DNA of 64,000 nucleotides from Aquimonas sp964586455 (GCA_964586455.1 CAZPHV010000015.1:1-64000), one strand, 5' to 3'; shown: positions 7,673-15,555, numbered from the stretch's first letter. Program-made: numbers and translations. Notes: generated by a model not told the origin, from the letters alone.

Positions 7673-8650
7673 ATGGAAACCACCGCACGAATCCTGAAAC
7701 TGCCCGCAGCCGCTTCTCTGCCGCCAGAGGCGGCGGACCTACGCGCGGAGGTGCGCAAGGTGATCGAGGCCGGCAGCCTCACGCAATCGAAGATCGCCCG
7801 GGAATCGGGCGTCAGCACCACACGAATCAGCCAGTGGCTCGCGGGCACCTATCCGGGCGACAACGCCGCGCTTGAAGCGCAACTCACGAAATGGCTGGAT
7901 GCGCGTGCTCAGCGCGAAGCCGAGTCCAAGCACGCGCCCGTGGAACCGGCCTTTGTCGAGACGCCAACCGCAAAGCGCATCCTTGCGGCGCTTCGCTTCG
8001 CTCACTTCTCTAACGACTTCGCTGTGATCTACGGAGCATCCGGCCTTGGCAAGACGCTCGCCATTCGGCAGTACGTCGCGAGTGTCGCCAGCGCCTTTGC
8101 AGTCACGATGACGCCGGCAACCGCTGGTGTTGTGCCTGCCCTGGAAGAGATTGCGCAGGCGGTCGGCGCTGGCGTCACCGGCGGCGGCGCAGCGAAGCTG
8201 CATCGTTCCATCGTGGAGCGACTGCGCGGGACGGCCGGGCTGCTGGTGATCGACGAAGCGCAGCACCTGGGAGCGTCGGCGCTGGACCAGATTCGGGCGA
8301 TCTTCGATGCAACGGATGTTGGCTTGGCCCTGGTCGGCAATGAGTTCGTCTTCTCGCGCATGACGAGCGGCCACCGCGCCGCCATGTTCGACCGTCTGCG
8401 CGGTCGCATCGGCAAGCGTCTGCACCTGTCGCGGCCCACGCAAGAGGACGCCGCATCATTGTCGGAGGCATGGGGCGTCGAGGACTCCAAAGCGCTGCAG
8501 CTGGCTGCAACTATCGCCAGCCAACCCGGCGGGCTGCGCACCCTCACCAAGGGCTTGCGCGGAGCTGCACGGATCGCCACCCAGCAAGGCGCCTCGCTGG
8601 CCTTCCCGCACCTTCATGCAGCGTGGCAAGACCTTGGCGGCCCCGCCTGA
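7673..8650 (+). CDS. MuB-like AAA+ transposition ATPase
   Basis: This 325-residue protein combines an N-terminal helix-turn-helix (about residues 37-57, LTQSKIARESGVSTTRISQWL) with an AAA+ domain. Walker A is GASGLGKT at 121-128 and Walker B is GLLVIDEAQ at about 189-197. MuB has the same two-part layout. MuB binds target DNA as an ATP filament, stimulates MuA and confers target immunity. A GGAG site precedes the ATG. It is the last gene of the element and is followed at once by a strong terminator. TnsC/TniB proteins share the ATPase, but the N-terminal HTH points to MuB. Confidence 0.92.
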   Translation: METTARILKLPAAASLPPEAADLRAEVRKVIEAGSLTQSKIARESGVSTTRISQWLAGTYPGDNAALEAQLTKWLDARAQREAESKHAPVEPAFVETPTAKRILAALRFAHFSNDFAVIYGASGLGKTLAIRQYVASVASAFAVTMTPATAGVVPALEEIAQAVGAGVTGGGAAKLHRSIVERLRGTAGLLVIDEAQHLGASALDQIRAIFDATDVGLALVGNEFVFSRMTSGHRAAMFDRLRGRIGKRLHLSRPTQEDAASLSEAWGVEDSKALQLAATIASQPGGLRTLTKGLRGAARIATQQGASLAFPHLHAAWQDLGGPA

Positions 8651-8671
8651 CTGGCGCCCGCTACGTGAGTC

Positions 8672-8698
8672 CACAGGCCGCCTGAGAGGCGGCCTGTG
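8672..8698 (+). terminator. Terminator of the transposon operon
   Basis: An 11-bp perfect stem, cacaggccgcc with ggcggcctgtg around a five-base loop, lies 21 bases after the MuB-like stop. The following bases are only moderately T-rich. Confidence 0.75.
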
Positions 8699-9038
8699 CG
8701 TTCTGGGGCCTGCTACCATCGCGGTCGGCCGTGGTGCGGGCATTCTCCCCGTTGGGCTCATACCCCGAAGCCGTCGAGAACGTAGGGGGCTGGACGCGCC
8801 GCAGCCTCGCAGGACCGCCCGAGCCGCCTTCTTGGCAGGCGGCTCGCGGCACTGGCTGGCGGGCTCGCCGGGGCTGCTGAAGGGCGGCTCAGGGGCTCCG
8901 AAGCTGGCAGCCATTCCGCGCATTCCCGCGCATCAAGCCGCCTTGAAGTGCCCTTGCAGCGCTCTTCATGTGGGCTTCAACGGACGCGGTTTGAGGTTCG
9001 TTCAGCGTCGCGAGCCCGGCGAAGTTATCCACAGGCGC
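8699..9038. other. Right subterminal non-coding region of the transposon
   Basis: I see no gene here. A 9-bp stem (cgagccgcc with ggcggctcg, 8820-8846) is the main visible structure. A run reading gttatccacag near 9025, which resembles a DnaA box, stands just inside the right end sites. That resemblance may be chance. Confidence 0.35.
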
Positions 9039-9082
9039 GGGTGCAACCTCTCTGCGTCGCGGGTGCAAAGTCATTGCGTCCC
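9039..9082 (-). repeat. Right-end transposase sites (two 22-bp repeats)
   Basis: In reverse complement this reads as two head-to-tail units (9061-9082 outer, 9039-9060 inner), each ending in TTGCACCC after an acgca block. This mirrors the left end at 1122-1165. The element ends four bases outside the outer unit, at ACA 9084-9086. Confidence 0.85.
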
Positions 9083-9101
9083 TACATCGAGTGTAGGGCC
9101 C

Positions 9102-9232
9102 AATCCACCCAGGTAAAGAGCCCGTCCCCCCCGCGAAGGCGGGGGCCCAGTGACTTTCGCTCGGATGCCGAGGCAACGTTGCTGGATTCCCGCGCGCGAG
9201 GGAACGACGGCATTTCTTAACTTGGGTGGATT
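9102..9232. mobile_element. MITE-like element with 11-bp flanking duplication
   Basis: A 131-bp segment has inverted ends (aatccacccaggtaa at 9102-9116 against ttaacttgggtggatt at 9217-9232). It is flanked by gtgtagggccc at 9091-9101 and 9234-9244, with one extra g on the right. Its interior carries a cccccgc-gaag-gcggggg hairpin of the kind dispersed through Xanthomonas-like genomes. It has no coding capacity, so it would be moved by a transposase in trans. Confidence 0.6.
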
Positions 9233-9345
9233 GGTGTAGGGCCCCCGCGCCCTGCCCCGCTCACCGCTTGACGCAGCTCGGGCACCACGACAAACTTTCT
9301 CGGCAACTCTGAGTTGCATACCAACAATCACCCTTGAGGATCAAA

Positions 9346-9606
9346 ATGCAGCCTTCTCTTCGCTTCTTACTTTCCACCGCAGCCATCGCTTGCTGCGCAC
9401 TCGCCTCCTCCCCCAGCATGGCTTTCGAAGCCGAGGAAATTGGCACTCCGATCTGCTGGGAGGGCAATGCTGGTGAGTTCGCCATGTCTACGCAGGTCGT
9501 GAACGGTCAATTCGTTCAGATCGTCGTTTTCTGCGACGGTGCTGCTTGGGTCCAAGCCGAGTATCACACCCTGCCCCAGATCCAGAACGATGGCATTCTG
9601 CCCTGA
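9346..9606 (+). CDS. Small secreted two-cysteine protein, paralogue 2
   Basis: This is an 86-residue precursor with a Sec signal peptide ending in PSMA near residue 26. The mature region has the family pattern C-W-E-G-NAGEF, TQVVNGQFVQIV, C-DG, W, YHTLPQIQNDG. It is nearly identical to the copy at 9981, including about 40 bases of upstream DNA and the CTTGAGG ribosome site, so the two arose by recent duplication. The in-frame ATG 12 bases upstream is rejected, because the ribosome site would then lie inside the gene. Function is unknown. Confidence 0.75.
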   Translation: MQPSLRFLLSTAAIACCALASSPSMAFEAEEIGTPICWEGNAGEFAMSTQVVNGQFVQIVVFCDGAAWVQAEYHTLPQIQNDGILP

Positions 9607-9654
9607 ATTTGGTTCCGGTCAGCCGTCTTTGCGCCCCGCGCATTGTTCCCAAGC

Positions 9655-9875
9655 CCGCGCCCTCGATAATCTACCGCCCCCTGCCCGCCTTCAACCTCTG
9701 GTAGGTCTGGTAGGTCTGGTAGGCCGGTAGCGTTCTGAGGCAGCACATCGAGCGCAGGGGCGGCGGCCCAGCTGTCCGACCTCGGCGAGCTTGCCGCGGG
9801 CGAGCTGCTGGAGTTTGGCGAGCGTGCGAACCTCCATCGGCCGCGGCTGCTTGCTTTCGACCGCTAAGGTCGACG
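9655..9875. repeat. Intergenic repeat, copy C
   Basis: This is the full-length relative of copy B, lying between secreted-peptide genes 2 and 3. It contains an internal triplication of the short unit tctggtagg near 9698-9722, which destroys the frame that stays open in copies A and B. That is evidence against the repeat being protein-coding. Confidence 0.6.
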
Positions 9876-9980
9876 GATGGAGTACTGCAGCCCGCTCACC
9901 GCTTGACGCGGCTCAGACATCACAGCAAGCCTTCGCGGCATCCTGCAGTTGCATACCAACAATCACCCTTGAGGGGCAAA

Positions 9981-10244
9981 ATGCAGCCTTCTCTTCGCTT
10001 CTTGCTTTCCACCGCAGCCATCGCTTGCTGCGCCCTTACGTCCTCCCCCAGCATGGCTTTCGAAGCCGAGGAAATTGGCACTTCGATCTGCTGGGAGGGC
10101 AATGCTGGTGAGTTCGCCATGTCTACGCAGGTCGTGAACGGCCAGTTCGTTCAGATCGTCGTGTACTGCGATGGTGCTGCTTGGGTCCAAGCCGAATATC
10201 ACACTTTGCCGCAGGTGGAAAACGAGGGGCTCGGCCCGCCCTGA
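9981..10244 (+). CDS. Small secreted two-cysteine protein, paralogue 3
   Basis: This gene encodes an 87-residue precursor, almost identical to paralogue 2 through the signal peptide and the mature domain. Changes are clustered at the C-terminus (QVENEGLGPP in place of QIQNDGILP). The GAGGGG site lies eight bases before ATG. The conservation of the mature part between copies, including both cysteines and the NGQ and YHT motifs, suggests the genes are under selection and are not debris. No family is recognised. Confidence 0.75.
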   Translation: MQPSLRFLLSTAAIACCALTSSPSMAFEAEEIGTSICWEGNAGEFAMSTQVVNGQFVQIVVYCDGAAWVQAEYHTLPQVENEGLGPP

Positions 10245-10346
10245 TCCGATACGGTGGCCTCTGTGGTCATTCACCACGAGGCTGGCAGCCGACTCGCTCA
10301 GGGAGTAGCAGGTAACACCGTTCCTTGAGGTGGTGGGCACTTCGCC

Positions 10347-10378
10347 CCGCCGGCGCGCAAAGATCAACGCGCCGGCGG
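10347..10378. terminator. Bidirectional terminator between convergent genes
   Basis: An 11-bp perfect stem (ccgccggcgcg with cgcgccggcgg, loop of ten bases) lies between the secreted-peptide gene on the plus strand and the amidohydrolase gene on the minus strand. It can serve both. Confidence 0.65.
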
Positions 10379-10419
10379 CCCCGCCCTCGGCCGGGCCCCG
10401 GAACGACTTGCCCGGCGCT

Positions 10420-11724
10420 CTATCGCCCTGCGTGCAGGAAATCCAAGGCCACCGCCAGCATCGCCCGCGTGCCCACCTGCAGCGCGGCTTCGTCAACGAT
10501 GAACTCCGGCGAATGGTTGGTCGCCGCTTTCCGCGGGTCTTGATCCGCCGGCGTTGCGCCGACGAAGAAGAACAGGCCCGGCACTTCATTGGCGAAGAAC
10601 GAGAAATCCTCCGCGCCCAGAATCAATGGCATCGCCAGCACATTGCCCTCACCCGCTGCGCGCTTGAGGCTGGGCAGCATGCGCGCGGTCAGCGCCTCAT
10701 CGTTGCGGGTGACCGGATAGCCGGCCTCGCTTGGAATCTGCGCGTCGACCGTGGCGCCATGCGCCGCTGCCACATGCGTTGCGACCTCGCGCAGCTGCTC
10801 CTGGATGCGCGTACGCACTGCCGGGTCGAAGGTGCGGATGGTGCCGATCAGCTCGACTTCGTCCGGGATGATGTTGCTGCGCAGCCCGCCATTGATGCCG
10901 CCAAAACTCAGCACCACCGGCAGCGCGCTGATGTCGGTGCGGCGGCTGATCAGCGTCTGCGCTGTGCCGACGATGTCGGCCGCAGCCACGATGGGGTCGA
11001 TCCCTCCCCAGGGCTGCGAACCGTGGGTCTGGCGGCCTTTCACCACGATGCGGAAGCTGTCGGCCGCAGCCATGGTCGGGCCGCCGCGATAGCCCAGCTT
11101 GCCGACCGGCAGACCTGCCATCACGTGCAGGCCGAACACGGCGTCCGGCTTGAAGTCGGCAAACAGACCTTCCTTCAGCATCAGCTCGGCGCCGCCCTCT
11201 TCGCCTTCGGGCGGGCCTTCTTCGGCGGGCTGGAAGATGAACATCACCTCGCCCGGCAGCTGGTCGCGCATGCCGGCCAGCACCTGCGCCACGCCCATCA
11301 GCATCGCCACGTGCGTGTCGTGTCCACAGGCGTGCATCACGCCGACGGTGTTGCCGTTGTATTCGGTGGTCACCTTGGAGGCAAAGGGCAGGTCGTTGCG
11401 CTCGGTCACTGGAAGCGCATCCATATCTGCGCGCAGCGCGATCCGCGGCCCGGGCTTGCCGCCTTTCAGCAGCCCCACCACGCCGGTGTGCGCAATGCCG
11501 GTGCGAGTGTCTATGCCCAAAGAACGCAGATGCTCGGCGACCTTGCGCGAGGTCTCGAACTCGCGATTGCCGAGCTCGGGGAACTGGTGGATGTCGCGTC
11601 GCCAGGCCAGTACCGCATCGGCGACCGAATCGGCGAGCGGCTCCAACACCGGCACTTCGGCGTGTGCGGATAGAGAACTCAGTACCAGAGCAGCCAGGCC
11701 CACGCTCAACAGACAGTCGCGCAT
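10420..11724 (-). CDS. Exported M20-family amidohydrolase
   Basis: This is a 434-residue enzyme with a signal peptide cleaved after SAHA near residue 22, so it acts in the periplasm. It belongs to peptidase family M20D (hippurate and indole-acetyl-amino-acid hydrolases), which removes acyl groups from amino acids using two metal ions. Visible ligands are DMDALP, the Cys-Gly-His-Asp cluster in HACGHDTH, the PAEE glutamates, a His in the dimerisation domain (KGRQTHGSQP) and ILGAEDF near the end. The length is normal for the family. The actual substrate cannot be read from sequence. The gene is monocistronic and divergent from the diguanylate cyclase. Confidence 0.88.
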   Translation of the reverse strand: MRDCLLSVGLAALVLSSLSAHAEVPVLEPLADSVADAVLAWRRDIHQFPELGNREFETSRKVAEHLRSLGIDTRTGIAHTGVVGLLKGGKPGPRIALRADMDALPVTERNDLPFASKVTTEYNGNTVGVMHACGHDTHVAMLMGVAQVLAGMRDQLPGEVMFIFQPAEEGPPEGEEGGAELMLKEGLFADFKPDAVFGLHVMAGLPVGKLGYRGGPTMAAADSFRIVVKGRQTHGSQPWGGIDPIVAAADIVGTAQTLISRRTDISALPVVLSFGGINGGLRSNIIPDEVELIGTIRTFDPAVRTRIQEQLREVATHVAAAHGATVDAQIPSEAGYPVTRNDEALTARMLPSLKRAAGEGNVLAMPLILGAEDFSFFANEVPGLFFFVGATPADQDPRKAATNHSPEFIVDEAALQVGTRAMLAVALDFLHAGR

Positions 11725-11846
11725 TGCATTCCCCTTGATAACGACTCCGCGAGCCTACCAGCCCGCAGAACGGCTTGCGCGCACAGGCGACGCACCTGCC
11801 GGGCAAACCTACGCCAAACGCGCCGTGACGCTGCTAGGCTTTTTCT

Positions 11847-13688
11847 ATGACAACCCAGCTTCGCGTACCCCTGCGCTTCGCCATCATCGGCCCCTTTCTG
11901 CTGCTCCTGCTTGGAGCAGCTGCGGTCATCGGCATGTCGGCGCGCCATCAGGCGCGCTTGGCCGGGGAGCGCTTGGGTGTGGTGTTCGCAGTTGAGATTG
12001 GTGAACGTATCGAGGCCCAGATCCACGCGCAGCTGGACCTGGTCGCTCGCCTTGTAGAAAGCAACGCAACAGCGCTGCGCCTCGGAGGTATATCGCTGCA
12101 ACACCCGGAGCGAAGCGCGTCGCGTTTGATGAGCCAGCTCGAACTGCTTCCGCAGAGCACGTTCGTGACCCTCGCACTGGCAGACGGTCGCTACATCGCA
12201 GCTACACGCCGACCGGATGGTACGCGTGCGCCCGAGATCGCGATCAATTTCCATGAGGCACCGCTCACCCTCACCGGGCATCGATTCTTACCGGACGGCT
12301 CGCTTGGCGAGCGGGTGGACGGCCCAATCCCCTATGACCCTCGCCAGCGCCCCTTCATGCAGTTGGTCGCGGAGTCCACCGTGCCGCGCTGGGGAGGCAC
12401 CGCAGCTTACGTTGGATACAACAGTCTCGGACTGAGCTTGAGCGCGCCAGTGCGCGATGAGGACGGCCAGCTGTTGGCGGTGGCTGCGGTCGGTCTGTCG
12501 CTGGAGCATCTGTCCGGTTTCATCAGCACACTCGAGTTGCCCGACGGAGGCGTTAGCTTCATCGCCGAACCGGACGGTCAGCTGCTGGCGGCGCGGGGCG
12601 TGGACGGCTTCGCCCCAAGCGTCGACGGCACCCTCCGTCGCGCCTCGCTCTCCGATCATGGCTCGCCCATCCTGGAAGGCCTGGAGCCGATGCGTCGAGC
12701 CGCAGCACCCCACCAGCGCGGCGTGCTGGCGCTGGAACAGGGGCGACTGCTGTTCGATCTGCGCCGTATCGAAGGCCCGCACGGACTGCAATGGCTGGTC
12801 GGCGTCGCGCTGCCCGAGCACGCCTTTACCGCGCCAATCGTGCGGGCCAACCACCAGGCAATCTGGGTGTTGCTGGCGACGGTGCTGGCGGTCGCGATCA
12901 TCGGCTTGGGGCTGGCGGCAGCGCTCGCAAAGCCCATCGAGCACATTTCACAGGCCGCGGCTGGGACCGAACTGGAGCGGCTTGCCCAGGCGCCGCGCGC
13001 CCGCAGTCGCATCCGCGAGATCGACCCGCTCTCCACTCACCTGAGCAGCATGGCCGGCCAGTTGAGTGGCCTGATCAGCAGTCTGGAGCAACGCGTCACC
13101 CAGCGAACCTCGGACCTGAGCGCAGCGAACGCGCAGCTGGAACGCCTGAGTCGGCTGGACGCCCTGACCGGCATCGCCAATCGACGCGCCTTCGACGAAG
13201 CCCTCGAACGGGAGTGGCAGCGCGCGCGCCGCAGCGGTGAGCCGCTCGCGCTGCTGCTTGCGGACATCGACCACTTCAAGGCATTCAACGACCATTACGG
13301 TCATCCCGCCGGCGACAGCGCGCTGCGCGAGGTTGCCGAGCTGCTCGCAGCCACCGCCCGGCGCCCCGGCGACCTTGCTGCCCGCTACGGCGGCGAGGAG
13401 TTCGCGATGATTCTGCCCAACACCGACGAGGCCGGCGCGTGCGCCGTCGCCGAGCAGGTACGCACCAGCCTGCGCGCACGGGCACTGCGTCGAGACGATG
13501 TTCCGGGCTGCGATCGGCTGAGCGTCAGCATCGGCGTGGCCAGCCTGACGGTCAGCGCTGACCTTGACGCCACGCTGCTGATCTCCCGGTCAGACGCCCA
13601 GCTGTATGCGGCCAAAAGCAGCGGGCGGGATCGAGTCATGCCAGAGACAAGTGCCACTCCGACAGCGCGCATAGAAAGAACGGCGTGA
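11847..13688 (+). CDS. Membrane diguanylate cyclase with periplasmic sensor
   Basis: This 613-residue protein makes cyclic di-GMP. One membrane helix lies at about residues 12-32, followed by a long periplasmic sensor of Cache type (about 40-330). A second membrane helix (331-355) leads into a HAMP-like linker with a coiled coil, and then the GGDEF domain. The active-site motif is GGEEF at 515-519. An RxxD inhibitory site (RPGD, 506-509) lies five residues before it, so feedback inhibition is likely. No EAL domain is present. The sensor ligand is unknown. Confidence 0.92.
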   Translation: MTTQLRVPLRFAIIGPFLLLLLGAAAVIGMSARHQARLAGERLGVVFAVEIGERIEAQIHAQLDLVARLVESNATALRLGGISLQHPERSASRLMSQLELLPQSTFVTLALADGRYIAATRRPDGTRAPEIAINFHEAPLTLTGHRFLPDGSLGERVDGPIPYDPRQRPFMQLVAESTVPRWGGTAAYVGYNSLGLSLSAPVRDEDGQLLAVAAVGLSLEHLSGFISTLELPDGGVSFIAEPDGQLLAARGVDGFAPSVDGTLRRASLSDHGSPILEGLEPMRRAAAPHQRGVLALEQGRLLFDLRRIEGPHGLQWLVGVALPEHAFTAPIVRANHQAIWVLLATVLAVAIIGLGLAAALAKPIEHISQAAAGTELERLAQAPRARSRIREIDPLSTHLSSMAGQLSGLISSLEQRVTQRTSDLSAANAQLERLSRLDALTGIANRRAFDEALEREWQRARRSGEPLALLLADIDHFKAFNDHYGHPAGDSALREVAELLAATARRPGDLAARYGGEEFAMILPNTDEAGACAVAEQVRTSLRARALRRDDVPGCDRLSVSIGVASLTVSADLDATLLISRSDAQLYAAKSSGRDRVMPETSATPTARIERTA

Positions 13689-14043
13689 GCTGACCAACTG
13701 TGTGGCCGGAAGCCCCGGAGGCATCGCTCAACACCCGCGCTCCACGTCAGCGCAACAGATTCCGTCTGACGTCAGGACGGAACTCGGCCCTCAGGGATGG
13801 ATCAGGCCAGCCAGCTCCGTCGGTGCCTGCTTCAGAACCCGCACATTCGGCGTCGTACGCAGCCCGCTGTTCTTGCCTGCATGGTGACGCACGCCCTACC
13901 GACCGGGTCGTGCGCCAGCGGATTCGCGCCAGGAAAGCAGCCACAATCAAGCCCGAGCTCGTACACGCACGCGCATGACCAGACTCGGTTGGGCCGCCGG
14001 TAGCCTGCTCCTGACAACGGGGGCTCACAGCACCGAGCACACC
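13689..14043. other. Intergenic stretch, nothing recognised
   Basis: These 355 bases contain only short, unsupported frames. I see no RNA gene, repeat or clear promoter. If the next gene starts at 13975 instead of 14044, the empty part is 286 bases. Confidence 0.4.
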
Positions 14044-14430
14044 ATGTTCACCCAGAACCACTTTGAGAATCTGAGATTCCTGGAAGGCCACTGGCAAGGC
14101 ACCGCGCCGGGCGGATCCACCTTCTTCGACGGCTACGCGTTCTCGGGCCCGACCGAACTGCGCGCCACGCACTACGCCGACGACAGCTTCGGCACTCCAG
14201 GCGACGGCAGCACGGTGAGACTGGAAGCCGGGGAAGTGGTCTCCCGCTGGGGTCAATTCAGCTGGCGCGCGACCGAAATCTCAAGCGACCGCGCCTGCTT
14301 CGAGCCCATCAATGCCTCCGGTCACTTCTCCTGGCAGCGCGTCAGCGCACAGGAGGTGCAGGTCAGCCAGCGATGGACCGATGCGGAAGGCACCGAGCAG
14401 CAGTACGTGTTCAGCCTGCAGAGGCGGTAG
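14044..14430 (+). CDS. DUF6265-like protein
   Basis: This is a 128-residue protein with the opening FLEGHWQGTAPGG and a beta-rich body (W-G-F-W-A-T pattern, EVQVSQRW, EQQYVFSLQRR). It resembles the calycin-like DUF6265/DUF1579 families, whose function is unknown. The frame continues upstream to an ATG at 13975, which would add 23 hydrophobic residues resembling a signal peptide. Many relatives are exported, so the longer form is possible. Neither start has a strong ribosome site. Confidence 0.65.
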   Translation: MFTQNHFENLRFLEGHWQGTAPGGSTFFDGYAFSGPTELRATHYADDSFGTPGDGSTVRLEAGEVVSRWGQFSWRATEISSDRACFEPINASGHFSWQRVSAQEVQVSQRWTDAEGTEQQYVFSLQRR

Positions 14431-14585
14431 CAGAAGCGAGCCGGGATCGAGGGCCTTGCTCAAGGCGCGCCTCTGATGCTTGATGTCGCGAAGGCGATCA
14501 ACGAAGACGACGGAATCGCGCGCCCGTCTCGCACTCGCGCTTCACCTGGCAGCGCACGTCCCCGCGCAGATTTCGGACAGAGTCC

Positions 14586-15002
14586 TCAAGTTGGCTTCGG
14601 TCTCCGACGTGCTTCGAACGCGGCCCAGTACCGCTCTGCTGCATCCTGCAGCACGTCCAGATCGATGGGCTCGCCGGAATCCAGCTGGACTTTCACCGCC
14701 TCGTAGCGCAGACGGAGCATGCCGCCCGCACAGCACACCGCCACCGGGTCGCCAGATTCAGCGCTCAGCACCTCGGGGCACGCCGCCTCGATCGCGCGCA
14801 AGTCGCAGGTCCCGGACATGTCCCAAGGGGTGTACTCGAAGTGAGTACAGTTCAATAGCTGCACAATGAAACCTTCACCGTCACCCGGTAGCATCTGGCG
14901 GAGGTAGAGCAGGCCCACCTGCAACCGCAAATCACCGGGCACGCGGCCTTCGATGACGTCAATGCCGCCGTCGTGCAGCAGGTTCCAGATCCGAACATCC
15001 AT
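14586..15002 (-). CDS. Hypothetical cytoplasmic protein
   Basis: This gene encodes 138 residues, acidic, with no signal peptide or membrane helix and several cysteines (LLNCTHFEYTPWD, GTCDL, VCCAGG). It starts one base after the stop of the membrane-protein gene, so the two form an operon. I recognise no family. It is the last gene of the minus-strand run that begins at guaB. Its partner may be more informative than the protein itself. Confidence 0.6.
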   Translation of the reverse strand: MDVRIWNLLHDGGIDVIEGRVPGDLRLQVGLLYLRQMLPGDGEGFIVQLLNCTHFEYTPWDMSGTCDLRAIEAACPEVLSAESGDPVAVCCAGGMLRLRYEAVKVQLDSGEPIDLDVLQDAAERYWAAFEARRRPKPT

Positions 15003-15003
15003 C

Positions 15004-15555
15004 TCATGCGTCCCGCTCGGGCTCGGGCTCAGGCTGTTTCAGCACGCGCGTTGGCGAATGACCCGCTTCGCGAAAGCGGCGTATTGCTCCCACAATGCCG
15101 GGACCTCGCAAGAGAAGCCAAAGCGCGAAACCCAGAGTTGCGAAGGAAGACAGCAGCGTAGCCAGCGAGTGATCCGCAAACGGGAGGCCGTGCCGAAGGC
15201 CGAACGCCAGGGCAGAGCCCGATTCCACCAGCCCCACCAGTGCGCTCACCAACCACCACAGCCCAATCAGGATCATGCCGGTGTCGAGCAAGACATCAGC
15301 GTTGGCGGACAATGCCTCACGCGGCTCACGCAAGCGTGGCAACAACTTGCTGGCGACCGTGAGCGGGAAGTACCACAGCAGCACCGCGACGAGGGCCGGC
15401 ACCAGCCCCACTGCGATGAGCCACCCGCGCTCACCGGCCCAATCACTCCCCGCGCCCGTCCAACCGTAGGCGCCAATCACCTGCTGGATCGCCACCATGC
15501 CGAGCCAGATGGCGAACAGGCGCAGCGCCACAGTAAGGATGTCTTCTCGACTCAT
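15004..15555 (-). CDS. Membrane protein with four or five helices
   Basis: This 183-residue protein has hydrophobic segments near residues 8-26, 45-62, 90-112 and 128-150, and a proline- and glutamate-rich cytoplasmic tail. It is the first gene of a pair with the 138-residue hypothetical, and the genes are one base apart. No recognisable family. A membrane protein paired with a small soluble protein next to a defence island could be an effector-immunity or abortive-infection pair. That is conjecture from position alone. Confidence 0.6.
   Translation of the reverse strand: MSREDILTVALRLFAIWLGMVAIQQVIGAYGWTGAGSDWAGERGWLIAVGLVPALVAVLLWYFPLTVASKLLPRLREPREALSANADVLLDTGMILIGLWWLVSALVGLVESGSALAFGLRHGLPFADHSLATLLSSFATLGFALWLLLRGPGIVGAIRRFREAGHSPTRVLKQPEPEPERDA

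Larger units (their letters stand above)
1115..9086 (+). mobile_element. Complete Mu-type transposon, 7972 bp, with 5-bp target duplication
   Basis: The element starts TGT and ends ACA. The same five bases, tcgag, flank it at 1110-1114 and 9087-9091. Five-base duplication and TG...CA ends are hallmarks of MuA-type transposition. Each end carries two tandem 22-bp repeats in inverted orientation relative to the other end. Inside is one direction of transcription: alpA-like, mor-like, three small genes, a non-coding stretch, three small genes, the MuA-like transposase, a small gene and the MuB-like ATPase. Nearly all genes overlap by ATGA or GTGA, so they are translationally coupled. There is no lysis, tail, major capsid or terminase gene, so this is a transposon rather than a prophage. 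Both transposition genes have intact catalytic motifs, so it may be active. Confidence 0.9.

Noticed and set aside
9020..9035. A DnaA box (gttatccacag) as evidence of an origin in the transposon
   Set aside because: A single near-match without a cluster or AT-rich segment is not enough to call an origin.
1115..9086. A Tn7-like or Tn5053-like transposon (TnsB/TnsC or TniA/TniB)
   Set aside because: No TnsA, TnsD, TniQ or resolvase gene is present. The HTH-AAA+ MuB layout, MuA spacing of acidic residues and Mor-family neighbour fit Mu better.
1115..9086. A complete or defective Mu-like prophage
   Set aside because: At 8 kb, with no lysis, terminase, portal, major capsid or tail gene, it cannot be a prophage; only one head-protease-like domain hints at phage ancestry.
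205..10244. A chromosomal integron cassette array
   Set aside because: The gene-repeat alternation is suggestive, but no attC core (RYYYAAC with GTTRRRY in a foldable palindrome) and no integron integrase were found.
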